DNA from: Deltaproteobacteria bacterium
GTDB taxonomy: Bacteria > Desulfobacterota > GWC2-55-46
Direction: 5' to 3'
Assembly (NCBI GenBank): GCA_016213015.1
Contig: JACRCE010000091.1
Coordinates: forward strand, 1 to 40,772
DNA length: 40,772 bases
Positions 5,972 to 14,121 of this stretch are shown in pieces. Numbering within the stretch: the stretch's first letter is position 1; each line of letters opens with the position of its first letter. Position numbers and translations under genes: made by a program. Below the pieces are notes generated by a model that did not search any database, was not told the DNA's origin, and worked only from the letters and a program-made list of their open reading frames with translations.

Positions 5972-6508
5972 ATGAAAAAAACCGGCCTCATACATATTTA
6001 CACCGGAGACGGGAAGGGCAAGACAACCGCGTCCATCGGGCTTGCGGTACGGGCCGCAGGGTCCGGTCTCAACGTGCTGTTCGTCCAGTTCTTCAAGGAG
6101 GACAACGCCGAGTCCGGTGAAAAGGCATTTTTCAGGAATATCGCGGGTAATATAGAGCTTATCCGCTCGAACTGCCGCCACCCGTTCTTTACCGGCGCAA
6201 AGACCGATGAGGATGCGGTCGGAAAGGCGATTAAAAATACCTTTGACCTTGTGCGGGAAAAGACGGCCTCCGGCAACGTCGGCCTCCTTGTGCTTGACGA
6301 GATAATGGCCGCGATAAACGGCAACTGGCTCGACATGGCCGAGGTCATCGGTTTTCTCGATTCAAGGCCCCATACCCTTGAGGTTGTCTTGACGGGCAGG
6401 AATGCCCCTCCAGCGATAGTAAAGATGGCGGATTACGTTACCGAGATGCTCAAGATAAAGCATCCGTTCGACGCTGGGGGCGTAGCCCGAAAGGGCATAG
6501 AATATTGA
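5972..6508 (+). CDS. cobO: Cob(I)yrinic acid a,c-diamide adenosyltransferase
   Basis: Transfers the 5'-deoxyadenosyl group of ATP to cob(I)alamin or its corrinoid precursors (CobA/CobO/BtuR family). The 178 residues show the atypical P-loop GDGKGKTT (12-19) that binds ATP in reverse, then VQFFKED, LLVLDEIMAAI (Walker B) and the C-terminal TGRNAP...DYVTEM...KHPFDAGGVARKGIEY that closes family members. It heads the cob cluster, 13 bases before cobU. The ATG at 5972 has no clear ribosome-binding site. The family identity is very firm; substrate preference between precursors is not visible. Confidence 0.95.
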   Translation: MKKTGLIHIYTGDGKGKTTASIGLAVRAAGSGLNVLFVQFFKEDNAESGEKAFFRNIAGNIELIRSNCRHPFFTGAKTDEDAVGKAIKNTFDLVREKTASGNVGLLVLDEIMAAINGNWLDMAEVIGFLDSRPHTLEVVLTGRNAPPAIVKMADYVTEMLKIKHPFDAGGVARKGIEY

Positions 6509-6521
6509 TTATAGGTGGCCT

Positions 6522-7040
6522 ATGGACAATAAGCTCACGTTCATAATCGGCGGGGCGCGAAGCGGCAAGACCGCCTTTGCGCTCAAACTCGCCTCCGAGT
6601 CAAGCGGCAAGAAGGTCTACCTTGCAACCGCCGAGGCGGCCGACGACGAGATGCGGCTTCGCATCGAGAGGCACAAGGCCGAGCGCGGAAACGATTGGCG
6701 GACAATCGAAGAGCCGCTTGGCGTTGCCGCGGCGATAAACTCCCTTGCCGGACAAGATGCCAAGGTCATAGTCATCGACTGCCTTACGCTTTGGCTTTCA
6801 AATAGTATCGTTCACGCGGACGACGTTATTTTGGATGAGGCAACAACGCTCATGCGGGCAATGACAACCGCCGATTGTCCGGTCATCGCAATATCAAACG
6901 AGGTGGGCTGGGGCATCGTGCCGGAAAATGGTCTTGCAAGGAGGTTTCGTGACCTTGCCGGAGGCGTGAATCAGATGATGGCCAAGGCCGCGTCAAGCGT
7001 TTACTTCGTGGCCGCTGGGATACCGTTGAAACTAAAATGA
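6522..7040 (+). CDS. cobU: Adenosylcobinamide kinase / guanylyltransferase
   Basis: Bifunctional enzyme that phosphorylates adenosylcobinamide and then transfers GMP to it, giving AdoCbi-GDP for CobS. The 172 residues are the family's usual size. The P-loop is GGARSGKT (10-17). RIERHKAERG holds H51, the position of the GMP-accepting histidine. VIDCLTLWLSN is the Walker B region, and NEVGWGIVPENGLARRFRDLAG is a strongly conserved block. A GGTGG precedes the ATG at 6522. It sits between cobO and cobT with short gaps, one transcription unit. Confidence 0.96.
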   Translation: MDNKLTFIIGGARSGKTAFALKLASESSGKKVYLATAEAADDEMRLRIERHKAERGNDWRTIEEPLGVAAAINSLAGQDAKVIVIDCLTLWLSNSIVHADDVILDEATTLMRAMTTADCPVIAISNEVGWGIVPENGLARRFRDLAGGVNQMMAKAASSVYFVAAGIPLKLK

Positions 7041-7055
7041 CAAGGAGTTTGAATA

Positions 7056-8111
7056 ATGTCTCTGCTTAAAAAAACTATAGATGGCATAACCCCGGTTGAC
7101 GTGTCGTTGTTTTCTAAGGCTCAGGCGCATCTGAATAACCTCACCAAGCCGCTTTCAAGCCTCGGCAGGCTTGAGGAGTTTGCAAGGAGATACGTTGCCA
7201 TTACAGGCAACCTTCAGCCTGTGTTGAGGAAGAAGACCATATTCACCTTTGCAGGCGACCACGGGGTGGCCGACGAGGGCGTGTCCGCCTTTCCAAAAGA
7301 GGTTACGGCGCAGATGGTCCTGAACTTCTTGAGGGGCGGGGCGGGCATAAACGTACTTGCAAGGCACTCCGGGGCAGAGGTAGTGGTGGTGGACATAGGC
7401 GTGGCGCACGACTTTGGCGACGCGCCCGGGCTCGCGCACAGGAAGGTGGTTCGCGGAACCGCGAATATTAGAAAAGGCCCGGCAATGACGCGGGATGAGG
7501 CCGTAAGATGCCTTGAGACCGGCATCACCCTTGCCAAGGAGTACGCGACCGAGGGCGCGATATTCGGCACCGGAGAGATGGGCATAGCCAATACCACGCC
7601 ATCGGCCGCCATTATTACCGCTCTGACCGGTTCATCTCCTGTTGATATGACCGGGCGCGGCACCGGCATTGACGATAATGCTCTTGCCAACAAGATAACG
7701 GTCATAGAGGACGCGATACGGGTCAACAGGCCGGACATAAAAGACCCGGTTGACGTGCTTGCAAAGCTCGGAGGCGCTGAGATAGGCGGCATAGCCGGGC
7801 TTATACTCGGGGCCGCCTCAAGTAGGATTCCGGTCGTGGTTGACGGCTTCATCTCAACCGCGGGCGCGGTGATAGCCTCTGAGCTTGCCCCATGCGTGAA
7901 GGACTATATCTTTGCGTCTCACCTGTCCGTTGAAAAGGGGCATACGGCGATGCTCAACCGCCTTGAGGCAAGGCCGTTTCTCGATCTCGACCTCAGGCTC
8001 GGTGAAGGCACGGGTGCGGCCATGGGCATCTGGCTTGTGGAGGCGGGCGTAAAGATTTATAATGAAATGGCGACCTTCTCGGACGCCGGGGTTTCGGAAA
8101 AGAACGCCTGA
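7056..8111 (+). CDS. cobT: Nicotinate-nucleotide-dimethylbenzimidazole phosphoribosyltransferase
   Basis: Activates the lower-ligand base of cobalamin by moving phosphoribose from nicotinate mononucleotide to dimethylbenzimidazole, giving alpha-ribazole phosphate. The 351 residues include FTFAGDHGV (63-71), [14 protein letters not shown] (173-186), GRGTGID (200-206) and GEGTGAAMG (316-324), with the catalytic glutamate at E317, the same number as in the Salmonella enzyme. The ATG follows AAGGAG. The stop codon at 8109-8111 forms the end of an 8-base direct repeat shared with the sequence before cobS, marking the border of the inserted restriction-modification genes. Confidence 0.96.
   Translation: MSLLKKTIDGITPVDVSLFSKAQAHLNNLTKPLSSLGRLEEFARRYVAITGNLQPVLRKKTIFTFAGDHGVADEGVSAFPKEVTAQMVLNFLRGGAGINVLARHSGAEVVVVDIGVAHDFGDAPGLAHRKVVRGTANIRKGPAMTRDEAVRCLETGITLAKEYATEGAIFGTGEMGIANTTPSAAIITALTGSSPVDMTGRGTGIDDNALANKITVIEDAIRVNRPDIKDPVDVLAKLGGAEIGGIAGLILGAASSRIPVVVDGFISTAGAVIASELAPCVKDYIFASHLSVEKGHTAMLNRLEARPFLDLDLRLGEGTGAAMGIWLVEAGVKIYNEMATFSDAGVSEKNA
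8104..8111 (+). repeat. Direct repeat ACGCCTGA, left border of the inserted R-M genes
   Basis: ACGCCTGA covers the last codons and stop of cobT. An identical copy is at 9679-9686, just before the cobS start. Together they bracket the methyltransferase and endonuclease genes, as a target duplication or recombination scar would. Chance cannot be excluded at this length. Confidence 0.45.
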
Positions 8112-8127
8112 TGAGGCGAGGTAAAAA

Positions 8128-9087
8128 ATGTCATTGTTTCATGTGAAAACACAGGACATAAGCAATACTTATTCAAAGGACAAGGACATCGTCCTCCATG
8201 AAGGAGACGCCTTTGAGTTCTTGCGGACACTGCCGGATAATTTGGCAACCCTTGTCATTACATCTCCTCCCTATAACATCGGCAAGGTCTATGAAAAAAA
8301 AATAAAGATAAAGGATTATCTGGCTGAACAAGAAAAAATCATCGGTGAATTAGTCCGCATCTTAAAAAGCAACGGAAGTATATGCTGGGAGGCAGGCAAT
8401 TATGTAGACAAGGGCGAGGTGTTCCCTCTTGATATTTTTTATTATGATATCTTAAAAAAGATGGGGTTGAAATTAAGGAATAGAATCATATGGCATTTCG
8501 GGCATGGGCTTCATGCCTCCAAGAGATTTTCAGGCAGGTACGAAACTATCCTATGGTTTACCAAGACCGATGATTATACTTTTAACCTTGACGCCGTCAG
8601 GATACCTTCCAAATATCCCGGTAAACGGCATTATAAGGGAGTCAAGAAGGGAAAACCCTCTGGAAATCCTAAAGGGAAGAATCCATCCGATATCTGGGAG
8701 GTAGTATCTCAGGATTGGGAAAATGAAATCTGGAATATCCCCAATGTCAAAGCCAACCATCCTGAAAAGACGATTCATCCGTGTCAGTTCCCGATAGAGT
8801 TGGTTGAAAGATGCGTTCTGGCGCTAACGGCGGAAGGCGATTGGATGATAGACCCGTATTGCGGCGTTGGGAGCAGTCTTATCGCTGGCATTAATAATAA
8901 CAGAAAAGTAATCGGTGTTGACAAGGAAGGCGTATATATAAAAAATGCCAGACAGCGTATTGAAGATTTCTATTCAGGTGATTTAAAAATACGCCCTATC
9001 GGTAAGCAGATATATGTGCCTACCGGCAGAGAGAAGGTATCTCAGATACCTATGGAATGGGGAAAATACTCGGAGCGAGCCGAATAA
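8128..9087 (+). CDS. DNA methyltransferase, probable N4-cytosine type
   Basis: A 319-residue modification enzyme that uses S-adenosylmethionine. The catalytic motif is TSPPYN (45-50), the serine form typical of N4-cytosine enzymes, and the cofactor motif DPYCGVGSSL (242-251) comes later, so motif order is IV before I as in the beta group. The target-recognition part lies between (about 120-235), rich in lysine. The gene is plainly richer in A and T, with many AAA, ATA and TTA codons, than cobT and cobS around it, a mark of transfer. It is followed, in a TAATG overlap, by a BglII-like endonuclease gene. M.BglII makes N4-methylcytosine, which fits this pairing. The specificity is inferred as AGATCT or RGATCY. 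Confidence 0.9.
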   Translation: MSLFHVKTQDISNTYSKDKDIVLHEGDAFEFLRTLPDNLATLVITSPPYNIGKVYEKKIKIKDYLAEQEKIIGELVRILKSNGSICWEAGNYVDKGEVFPLDIFYYDILKKMGLKLRNRIIWHFGHGLHASKRFSGRYETILWFTKTDDYTFNLDAVRIPSKYPGKRHYKGVKKGKPSGNPKGKNPSDIWEVVSQDWENEIWNIPNVKANHPEKTIHPCQFPIELVERCVLALTAEGDWMIDPYCGVGSSLIAGINNNRKVIGVDKEGVYIKNARQRIEDFYSGDLKIRPIGKQIYVPTGREKVSQIPMEWGKYSERAE

Positions 9088-9652
9088 TGAAAATATCCGG
9101 CATCTATTCCTTCAATAAAGGGAAGGAGTTCATCGAGGCGAACTATCCGCACCTGCTGAAAGAAATCAAAGAAGTTGTCAAGCGTATCAAAGCCGATGGA
9201 CATCTCACCAAGAAAAGCAAAGAAAAAACGATGATGGGGAAGATGCTGTACAGTCCAAAGTCGTTGAATATTGCCTATAAAACGGAGTTTGCAAGATATG
9301 GCTGGGCGAACCACAGAGAGCGTTGTGAATATTCCAAAGGCTTTTACACCAAGGAACATATGCCGATGGATATGAAAGGCAAGCCGTTTCGGGAGATGGA
9401 TTTCATAAAAGAGAAGCTCGGAGTCGAGGTTCAGTTCGGTCTTTCATGGTTTATAATGTCTGCGCCAAAATGACTATCTTTAAGAATCTTGGGCATATAA
9501 ATGCAGGCGTAGAGATAGTTCCCATCAAGCAATTCGCCGATAATATGTCAACAGGGGTATCCTTCTTCGAGCAGTTCATATGGGATTTGGAAAAACGCGG
9601 GGTTGCGAATATAGATATACCCGTGCTTATTTTCGGCATAGACGCCGACTAA
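9087..9652 (+). pseudogene. BglII/BstYI-like restriction endonuclease, frameshifted
   Basis: The first reading frame (ATG 9087, in a TAATG overlap with the methyltransferase) gives 128 residues ending at 9473. It has MKISGIYSFNKGKEFIEANYP, KEKTMMGKMLYSPKSLN, and REMDFIKEKLGVEVQFG. D105, E114 and Q116 match the D84, E93 and Q95 of BglII in order and spacing. The remainder of the family (VYNVCAKMTIFKNLGHINAGVEIVP...STGVSFFEQFIWDLEKRG) continues in another frame from about 9446 to 9652. The shift falls at about 9435-9450, right after the catalytic residues. I see no slippery heptamer, so a disabling mutation or sequencing error is likelier than programmed shifting. Joined, it would be about 187 residues, near BstYI's size. 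Confidence 0.8.
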
Positions 9653-9678
9653 CGGATCGGCAATCATCCCTTTAACAG

Positions 9679-9686
9679 ACGCCTGA
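9679..9686 (+). repeat. Direct repeat ACGCCTGA, right border of the inserted R-M genes
   Basis: Second copy of the octamer at 8104-8111. Removing one copy and the sequence between would place the cobS ATG three bases after the cobT stop. Confidence 0.45.
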
Positions 9687-9689
9687 CGA

Positions 9690-10430
9690 ATGAAACGCCT
9701 TATACTCGCCATCCAGTTCCTTACCATTGTGCCGATCAAAAAGGGGCTAGCGCCTGACAAGGGAGACCTTGCCCGGTCAATGGCCTTTTTTCCTGTCGTC
9801 GGCGCGATGCAGGGAGGAATCCTTGCTGCTATTGACTACGGACTTTCCGGCATCCTGCCTCAGACCGTCGTAAGCGCGATTTTGCTCGCAGCGCTTGCGC
9901 TCATAAACAACGGGCTTCATCTTGATGGATTCGCCGATACCGTGGACGGACTCGCGGGCGGGAATACACCTGACGAGCGGCTCAGGATAATGCGCGATTC
10001 GTCGGTGGGCGCGCTCGCGGTTGTGGCCCTTATACTGCTCATCCTGATAAAGTTCCTTTCCATAAACGAGATGAACGGCTCCAGCCGTACCGCAGTCATC
10101 TTTATCTTCCCTGTAATCGGCAAATGGTGCATGGTCTTACTGTCGTGCCTCGCGCCTCCGGCCCGGGAGGACGGACTTGGGGCGTCCTTTACCGCCAACT
10201 CCTACTCAACCTTTGTCGTTGCGACCGGGCTGACCGTAGCGGCGTCATGGCTCCTCCTCGGCCTCGGTTCGCTTGCGGTAATTGGCGTAATGGCCGTGTG
10301 GACGTATCTTATTGCGATATTCTTCAAGAGAAAACTCGGCGGGATTACAGGAGACGTATTCGGGTTTCACTCGGAACTCTCCGAAGGGCTGACGCTCATC
10401 TTTTTTCTAACGGCGTTGCGCGTGGTTTAG
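9690..10430 (+). CDS. cobS: Adenosylcobinamide-GDP ribazoletransferase (cobalamin synthase)
   Basis: Inner-membrane enzyme that joins AdoCbi-GDP with alpha-ribazole to make adenosylcobalamin. The 246 residues hold several hydrophobic segments and the two conserved loops HLDGFADTVDGL (77-88), with metal-binding acidic residues, and RIMRDSSVGALA (99-110). KRLILAIQFLTIVPI is the normal N-terminus. The base composition returns to that of the other cob genes. Its start lies only 37 bases after the endonuclease remnant, and three bases after a copy of the octamer found at the cobT stop. Confidence 0.95.
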   Translation: MKRLILAIQFLTIVPIKKGLAPDKGDLARSMAFFPVVGAMQGGILAAIDYGLSGILPQTVVSAILLAALALINNGLHLDGFADTVDGLAGGNTPDERLRIMRDSSVGALAVVALILLILIKFLSINEMNGSSRTAVIFIFPVIGKWCMVLLSCLAPPAREDGLGASFTANSYSTFVVATGLTVAASWLLLGLGSLAVIGVMAVWTYLIAIFFKRKLGGITGDVFGFHSELSEGLTLIFFLTALRVV

Positions 10431-10438
10431 GGGGCAGA

Positions 10439-11074
10439 ATGGGTTTCACGCGACTTTTTCTTATCAGACACGGACAGGTGGTCAATCACCACGAGTTCCG
10501 CTACAACGGCCACTTCGACGTTGACATAACGGACCTGGGCGTTGAGCAGATGAACCGCGTTGCCGATTTTTTGGCCCCGGCCCGGATAAAGGCGATATAC
10601 TCAAGCGACCTTCAGCGCGCAGTCAAGGGCGCGGAGATAATCGCCAAAAGACTCGATTTGAAACCAACGCGCATTGCGGCTCTAAGGGAGATTCACCTCG
10701 GCAGATGGGAGGGGCTTACAAGGGAGGAGGCGTCGGAGCGTTTCCCTGAGGAGGCGCACCTGAGTTTCAAAGACCTTACGACCAAAAGGATGGAGGGGGG
10801 CGAGAGCGTCATCGAGCTTAGGACACGAGTACTGCCGGCCGTCTCACGGCTCATCTCTTTGCATCCAGACGAGGCCATCGCTATAGTCGCGCACGGCGGC
10901 GTTAACCGCGTCATATTGAACGACGCGCTTGATGCGGCTGATAAGAACTTCTTTTCCATTGAGCAGGACTACGGCTGCGTAAACGTCATTGATTATTTCA
11001 GCGACGGGCTAAGGCTCGTTAAACTCTTGAACGGCGGGCCGAATCAGGAGTTGAAGCCGCCGGTCATATATTGA
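10439..11074 (+). CDS. cobC: Histidine phosphatase, probable alpha-ribazole phosphatase
   Basis: A 211-residue member of the histidine phosphatase superfamily. FLIRHGQ (H11 is the phosphate acceptor), SSDLQRAVKGAEII, REIHLGRWEGLT and VAHGGVNR (second histidine) are in the right order. In a cob operon the expected role is dephosphorylation of alpha-ribazole phosphate, or of adenosylcobalamin phosphate, next to CobS. The sequence alone does not separate this from phosphoglycerate mutase-like relatives; the context decides. The ATG at 10439 sits eight bases after the cobS stop behind GGGGG. The frame is open far upstream inside cobS, but that part is not coding. Confidence 0.88.
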   Translation: MGFTRLFLIRHGQVVNHHEFRYNGHFDVDITDLGVEQMNRVADFLAPARIKAIYSSDLQRAVKGAEIIAKRLDLKPTRIAALREIHLGRWEGLTREEASERFPEEAHLSFKDLTTKRMEGGESVIELRTRVLPAVSRLISLHPDEAIAIVAHGGVNRVILNDALDAADKNFFSIEQDYGCVNVIDYFSDGLRLVKLLNGGPNQELKPPVIY

Positions 11075-11076
11075 AG

Positions 11077-12459
11077 ATGATAAAACGCGCATTCATCATA
11101 GCCGGTGTATCGTCCGGCGCAGGCAAGACAACGGCAACGCTCGGCATAATGGAGGCCTTCCGGCGGCGCGGTTTGGTTGTCCAGCCATTTAAGGCAGGCC
11201 CTGATTACATTGACCCTGGGCATCATGCCGCTCTTCTTGGCCGTCCTTCTTACAACCTCGACACATGGATGATGGGCCGTGACGGAGTTGAAAAAACCTT
11301 TCTTGAGAAGGCTCCAAACGCCGACGTCGCAATCATCGAGGGGGTGATGGGGCTTTTTGACGGACGAGCGGACGCGGAGGGAAGCGGGTCAACGGCGCAG
11401 TTGTCCAAGGTTATTGGAGCGCCGGTGCTCCTTGTGGTGGACGGCGCTAAGATGGCGCAAAGCGCCGGTGCAATAATCGAGGGCTTTGAGCGGCATGACC
11501 CCGGCGTCAACGTCAGGTGGGTCGTGTTCAACCGCGTTGCGAGCGAAAGGCATTACAGGATGTTAAAGGGGTCAATCCCCTCTCGTTCAAAGGTCGAGTG
11601 TCTCGGCTTTCTTCCGAATAACGACGGCCTTGCAATGCCTTCAAGACACCTTGGGCTTATAACCTCATCCGACATAGATAAAAGGGCGTGGAAAAGGTTT
11701 GTCAAGACGGCCGGGGACGCGGTGGTCGAGAACGTCGCCGTAGCACGGCTTTTGGCGAGAGCGACGCGCCTGAAAAAGATACATGTCAGGCCGGAGCAAC
11801 CGGAGACTGGGCGCGTAAGGATCGCGGTTGCAAAGGACAGGGCATTTTGTTTCTACTATGAGGAGAACCTTGAGATATTGAAGGCCCAAGGCGCTGAGAT
11901 AGTCTTGTTCAGCCCGATTAAAGATAAAAAACTCCCTTCCCGCGTTGACGGCCTGTACATCGGAGGCGGATACCCAGAGCTTTTTGCAAAGGAGCTCGAG
12001 GCCAACCTCTCTTTGAGGCAAGAGATAAAAAAGGCCGCTTCTCTCGAAATGCCGATCTTTGCCGAGTGCGGCGGGCTTATGTACCTCGGCCAAGGTATCA
12101 GGGACAGGGAAAGTAAAAACCATAAATGCGCCGGGGTGTTCCCGTGGACGACCCGGATGCTCAAGAAAAGAAAGGCGCTCGGTTATAGAGAGGCAGCGGT
12201 AAGCAAGGCTTGTCCCATGTTGCCTCAAGGCGGCCTCGTACGCGGACATGAGTATCACTATTCCGAGATACGGGGCGTTGGGGCGACAAAGACCGTCTTT
12301 ACTATCGTTGCCGATGGGACGCAAAAACGGGCTGAAGGTTATTCATACAAAAATACACTTGCTACTTACGTGCATATCCACTTTGCTTCCAACCCTGCTT
12401 TCGCCGCAGGATTCGTTCAACTTTGCGAAGAGTCCAGACTCAATCACGACAACTTTTAG
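11077..12459 (+). CDS. cbiA: Cobyrinate a,c-diamide synthase
   Basis: ATP-dependent amidation of the a and c carboxylates of cob(II)yrinate or hydrogenobyrinate using glutamine. The 460 residues combine an N-terminal dethiobiotin-synthetase-like ATPase domain (P-loop GVSSGAGKTT, 10-19; FKAGPDYIDPGHH) and a C-terminal class I glutamine amidotransferase domain. The latter has the nucleophile C331 in AECGGLMYLGQG and catalytic histidine around 433-435 in YVHIHFASNP. The ATG at 11077 lies just after the cobC stop; a TTG at 11071 is less likely. It acts earlier in the pathway than its neighbours. No cobQ or cbiB is in the window. Confidence 0.93.
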   Translation: MIKRAFIIAGVSSGAGKTTATLGIMEAFRRRGLVVQPFKAGPDYIDPGHHAALLGRPSYNLDTWMMGRDGVEKTFLEKAPNADVAIIEGVMGLFDGRADAEGSGSTAQLSKVIGAPVLLVVDGAKMAQSAGAIIEGFERHDPGVNVRWVVFNRVASERHYRMLKGSIPSRSKVECLGFLPNNDGLAMPSRHLGLITSSDIDKRAWKRFVKTAGDAVVENVAVARLLARATRLKKIHVRPEQPETGRVRIAVAKDRAFCFYYEENLEILKAQGAEIVLFSPIKDKKLPSRVDGLYIGGGYPELFAKELEANLSLRQEIKKAASLEMPIFAECGGLMYLGQGIRDRESKNHKCAGVFPWTTRMLKKRKALGYREAAVSKACPMLPQGGLVRGHEYHYSEIRGVGATKTVFTIVADGTQKRAEGYSYKNTLATYVHIHFASNPAFAAGFVQLCEESRLNHDNF

Positions 12460-12554
12460 CACAGCACATTCTATATCACTTCACTTAAAGTGCTTGCATT
12501 TCGTTTCGTATTACTGTAAAGATAATATGTCAACCAAAAACACATAAGGCAGTC

Positions 12555-14087
12555 ATGCTTGCAAAGGTTCTCAGCAGCGCTACACTTGGAATAGACGCCT
12601 ATCCCGTGGAGGTGGAGGTTGACATCTCCAGAGGGATGCCTTACTTCTCAACCGTCGGGCTTCCCGACAACGCGGTCAAGGAGAGCAAGGACAGGGTCAG
12701 GGCCGCCATAAAAAACTCGGGCTATAGTTTTCCGGCCAAGCGGATAACGGTAAATCTGGCCCCGGCGCATATAAAAAAAGAAGGCACTACCTTTGATCTG
12801 CCGGTTGCCGTGGGCATACTCGCGGCTGAAGGGATTATTGAAAACTCCACGCTTCCCGAATATCGGATACTCGGAGAGTTGTCGCTTGACGGGGCCATAA
12901 GGCCGATTTCAGGCGCGCTTAGCGCCGCGGTTTGCGCTAAGGAGATGGGCAACAAGCTGATCGTGCCGCTTGAGAACGCGGCCGAGGCCGCCGCAGTCGA
13001 GGGCGCCGAGATCTACGGCGTGGACTCTCTTGCAACGCTCGTGGAGTTTTTAAGGGGCTCTTTTCCGATAGCGCCGACCAGCCGGAGGGTCGCGCCAGTG
13101 GACGAGAACGAGATGATAAGGCCGGACTTTGCCGAGGTCAGGGGGCAGACGCACGTCAAGAGGGCGCTTGAGGTTGCCGCGTCCGGAGCGCATAACGTGC
13201 TGATGATAGGTCCGCCGGGATCGGGCAAGACCATGCTTGCGCAGAGGATCGCCGGGATCCTGCCGGACATGACGCTTGAAGAGGCGATAGAGACCACCAA
13301 GGTGCACAGCGTGGCCGGTATTTTGCCGAACGATGGAGGCCGCGTCCTCGTGAACCAACGGCCTTTCCGCGCCCCGCATCATACGATATCCGACGCAGGG
13401 CTTATAGGCGGCGGCAGGATACCGAGGCCCGGAGAGGCAAGCCTCGCGCACAACGGGGTGTTGTTTCTCGACGAGTTGGCCGAGTTCAAGCGAAATGTGC
13501 TTGAGGTGCTCCGGCAGCCGCTTGAAAACGGCAATGTAGTTATCGCAAGGGCCAGCCAGACCATCGCGTATCCGGCGCGGTTCATGCTTGTGGCGGCCAT
13601 GAACCCGTGCCCGTGCGGTTTTCTGGGGGACGAACGCAGGGAGTGCGTTTGCACGGCCATGCAGATCGCCCAGTACAGGGGGCGCATCTCAGGGCCGCTC
13701 CTCGACAGGATCGACATACACTGCGAGGTCGGGGCCGTGATGTTCAAGGAGCTGTCCGGCAAAGAGCCCGGGGAGCCTTCCGTAGCCGTGAAAAAAAGGG
13801 TGAACGACGCAAGGGACATACAGAAGCTGAGGTTCAAGAAAGACTCATCCGTTACATCAAACGCTAATATGACGCCGCGCCACGTAAAAAAATACTGCGC
13901 GATAAATACCCAGTCGCAAAGACTGCTGGAGACGGCGGTTGACAGGCTCGGGCTTTCGGCAAGGGCGTATACGAGGATACTCAAGGTGGCAAGGACAATA
14001 GCCGATCTCGACAACGAGGAGTCGATAAACTCTCAACACGTATCCGAGGCCATACAGTACAGGACGCTCGACAGGGATATAACCTGA
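12555..14087 (+). CDS. YifB/ComM-family Mg-chelatase-like AAA+ ATPase
   Basis: A 510-residue protein with an N-terminal ribosomal-S5-like domain (MLAKVLSSATLGIDAYPVEVEVD, FSTVGLPDNAVKESKDRVRAAI), a central AAA+ domain (P-loop GPPGSGKT at about 219-226; NGVLFLDELAEF as Walker B; PCPCGFLGD) and a C-terminal Mg-chelatase-like helical domain. ComM of this family is a hexameric helicase that promotes branch migration during natural transformation, so a role in recombination is plausible. The gap of 95 bases from cbiA suggests its own promoter, though none is convincing. The following histidine kinase starts 34 bases after its end. Confidence 0.92.
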   Translation: MLAKVLSSATLGIDAYPVEVEVDISRGMPYFSTVGLPDNAVKESKDRVRAAIKNSGYSFPAKRITVNLAPAHIKKEGTTFDLPVAVGILAAEGIIENSTLPEYRILGELSLDGAIRPISGALSAAVCAKEMGNKLIVPLENAAEAAAVEGAEIYGVDSLATLVEFLRGSFPIAPTSRRVAPVDENEMIRPDFAEVRGQTHVKRALEVAASGAHNVLMIGPPGSGKTMLAQRIAGILPDMTLEEAIETTKVHSVAGILPNDGGRVLVNQRPFRAPHHTISDAGLIGGGRIPRPGEASLAHNGVLFLDELAEFKRNVLEVLRQPLENGNVVIARASQTIAYPARFMLVAAMNPCPCGFLGDERRECVCTAMQIAQYRGRISGPLLDRIDIHCEVGAVMFKELSGKEPGEPSVAVKKRVNDARDIQKLRFKKDSSVTSNANMTPRHVKKYCAINTQSQRLLETAVDRLGLSARAYTRILKVARTIADLDNEESINSQHVSEAIQYRTLDRDIT

Positions 14088-14121
14088 AATAACCTTGACC
14101 ACAACGCGGGAAGGACACACC

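Noticed and set aside
9420-9460. Programmed frameshift in the endonuclease
   Set aside because: No slippery heptamer or following pseudoknot was evident, so a mutation or error is simpler.
8112-9678. Transposon carrying the R-M genes
   Set aside because: No transposase, no terminal inverted repeats; only an octamer direct repeat at the borders.
10124-10438. Upstream extension of cobC
   Set aside because: Open frame only; it lies inside cobS and has no phosphatase-family sequence. The real start is ATG 10439.
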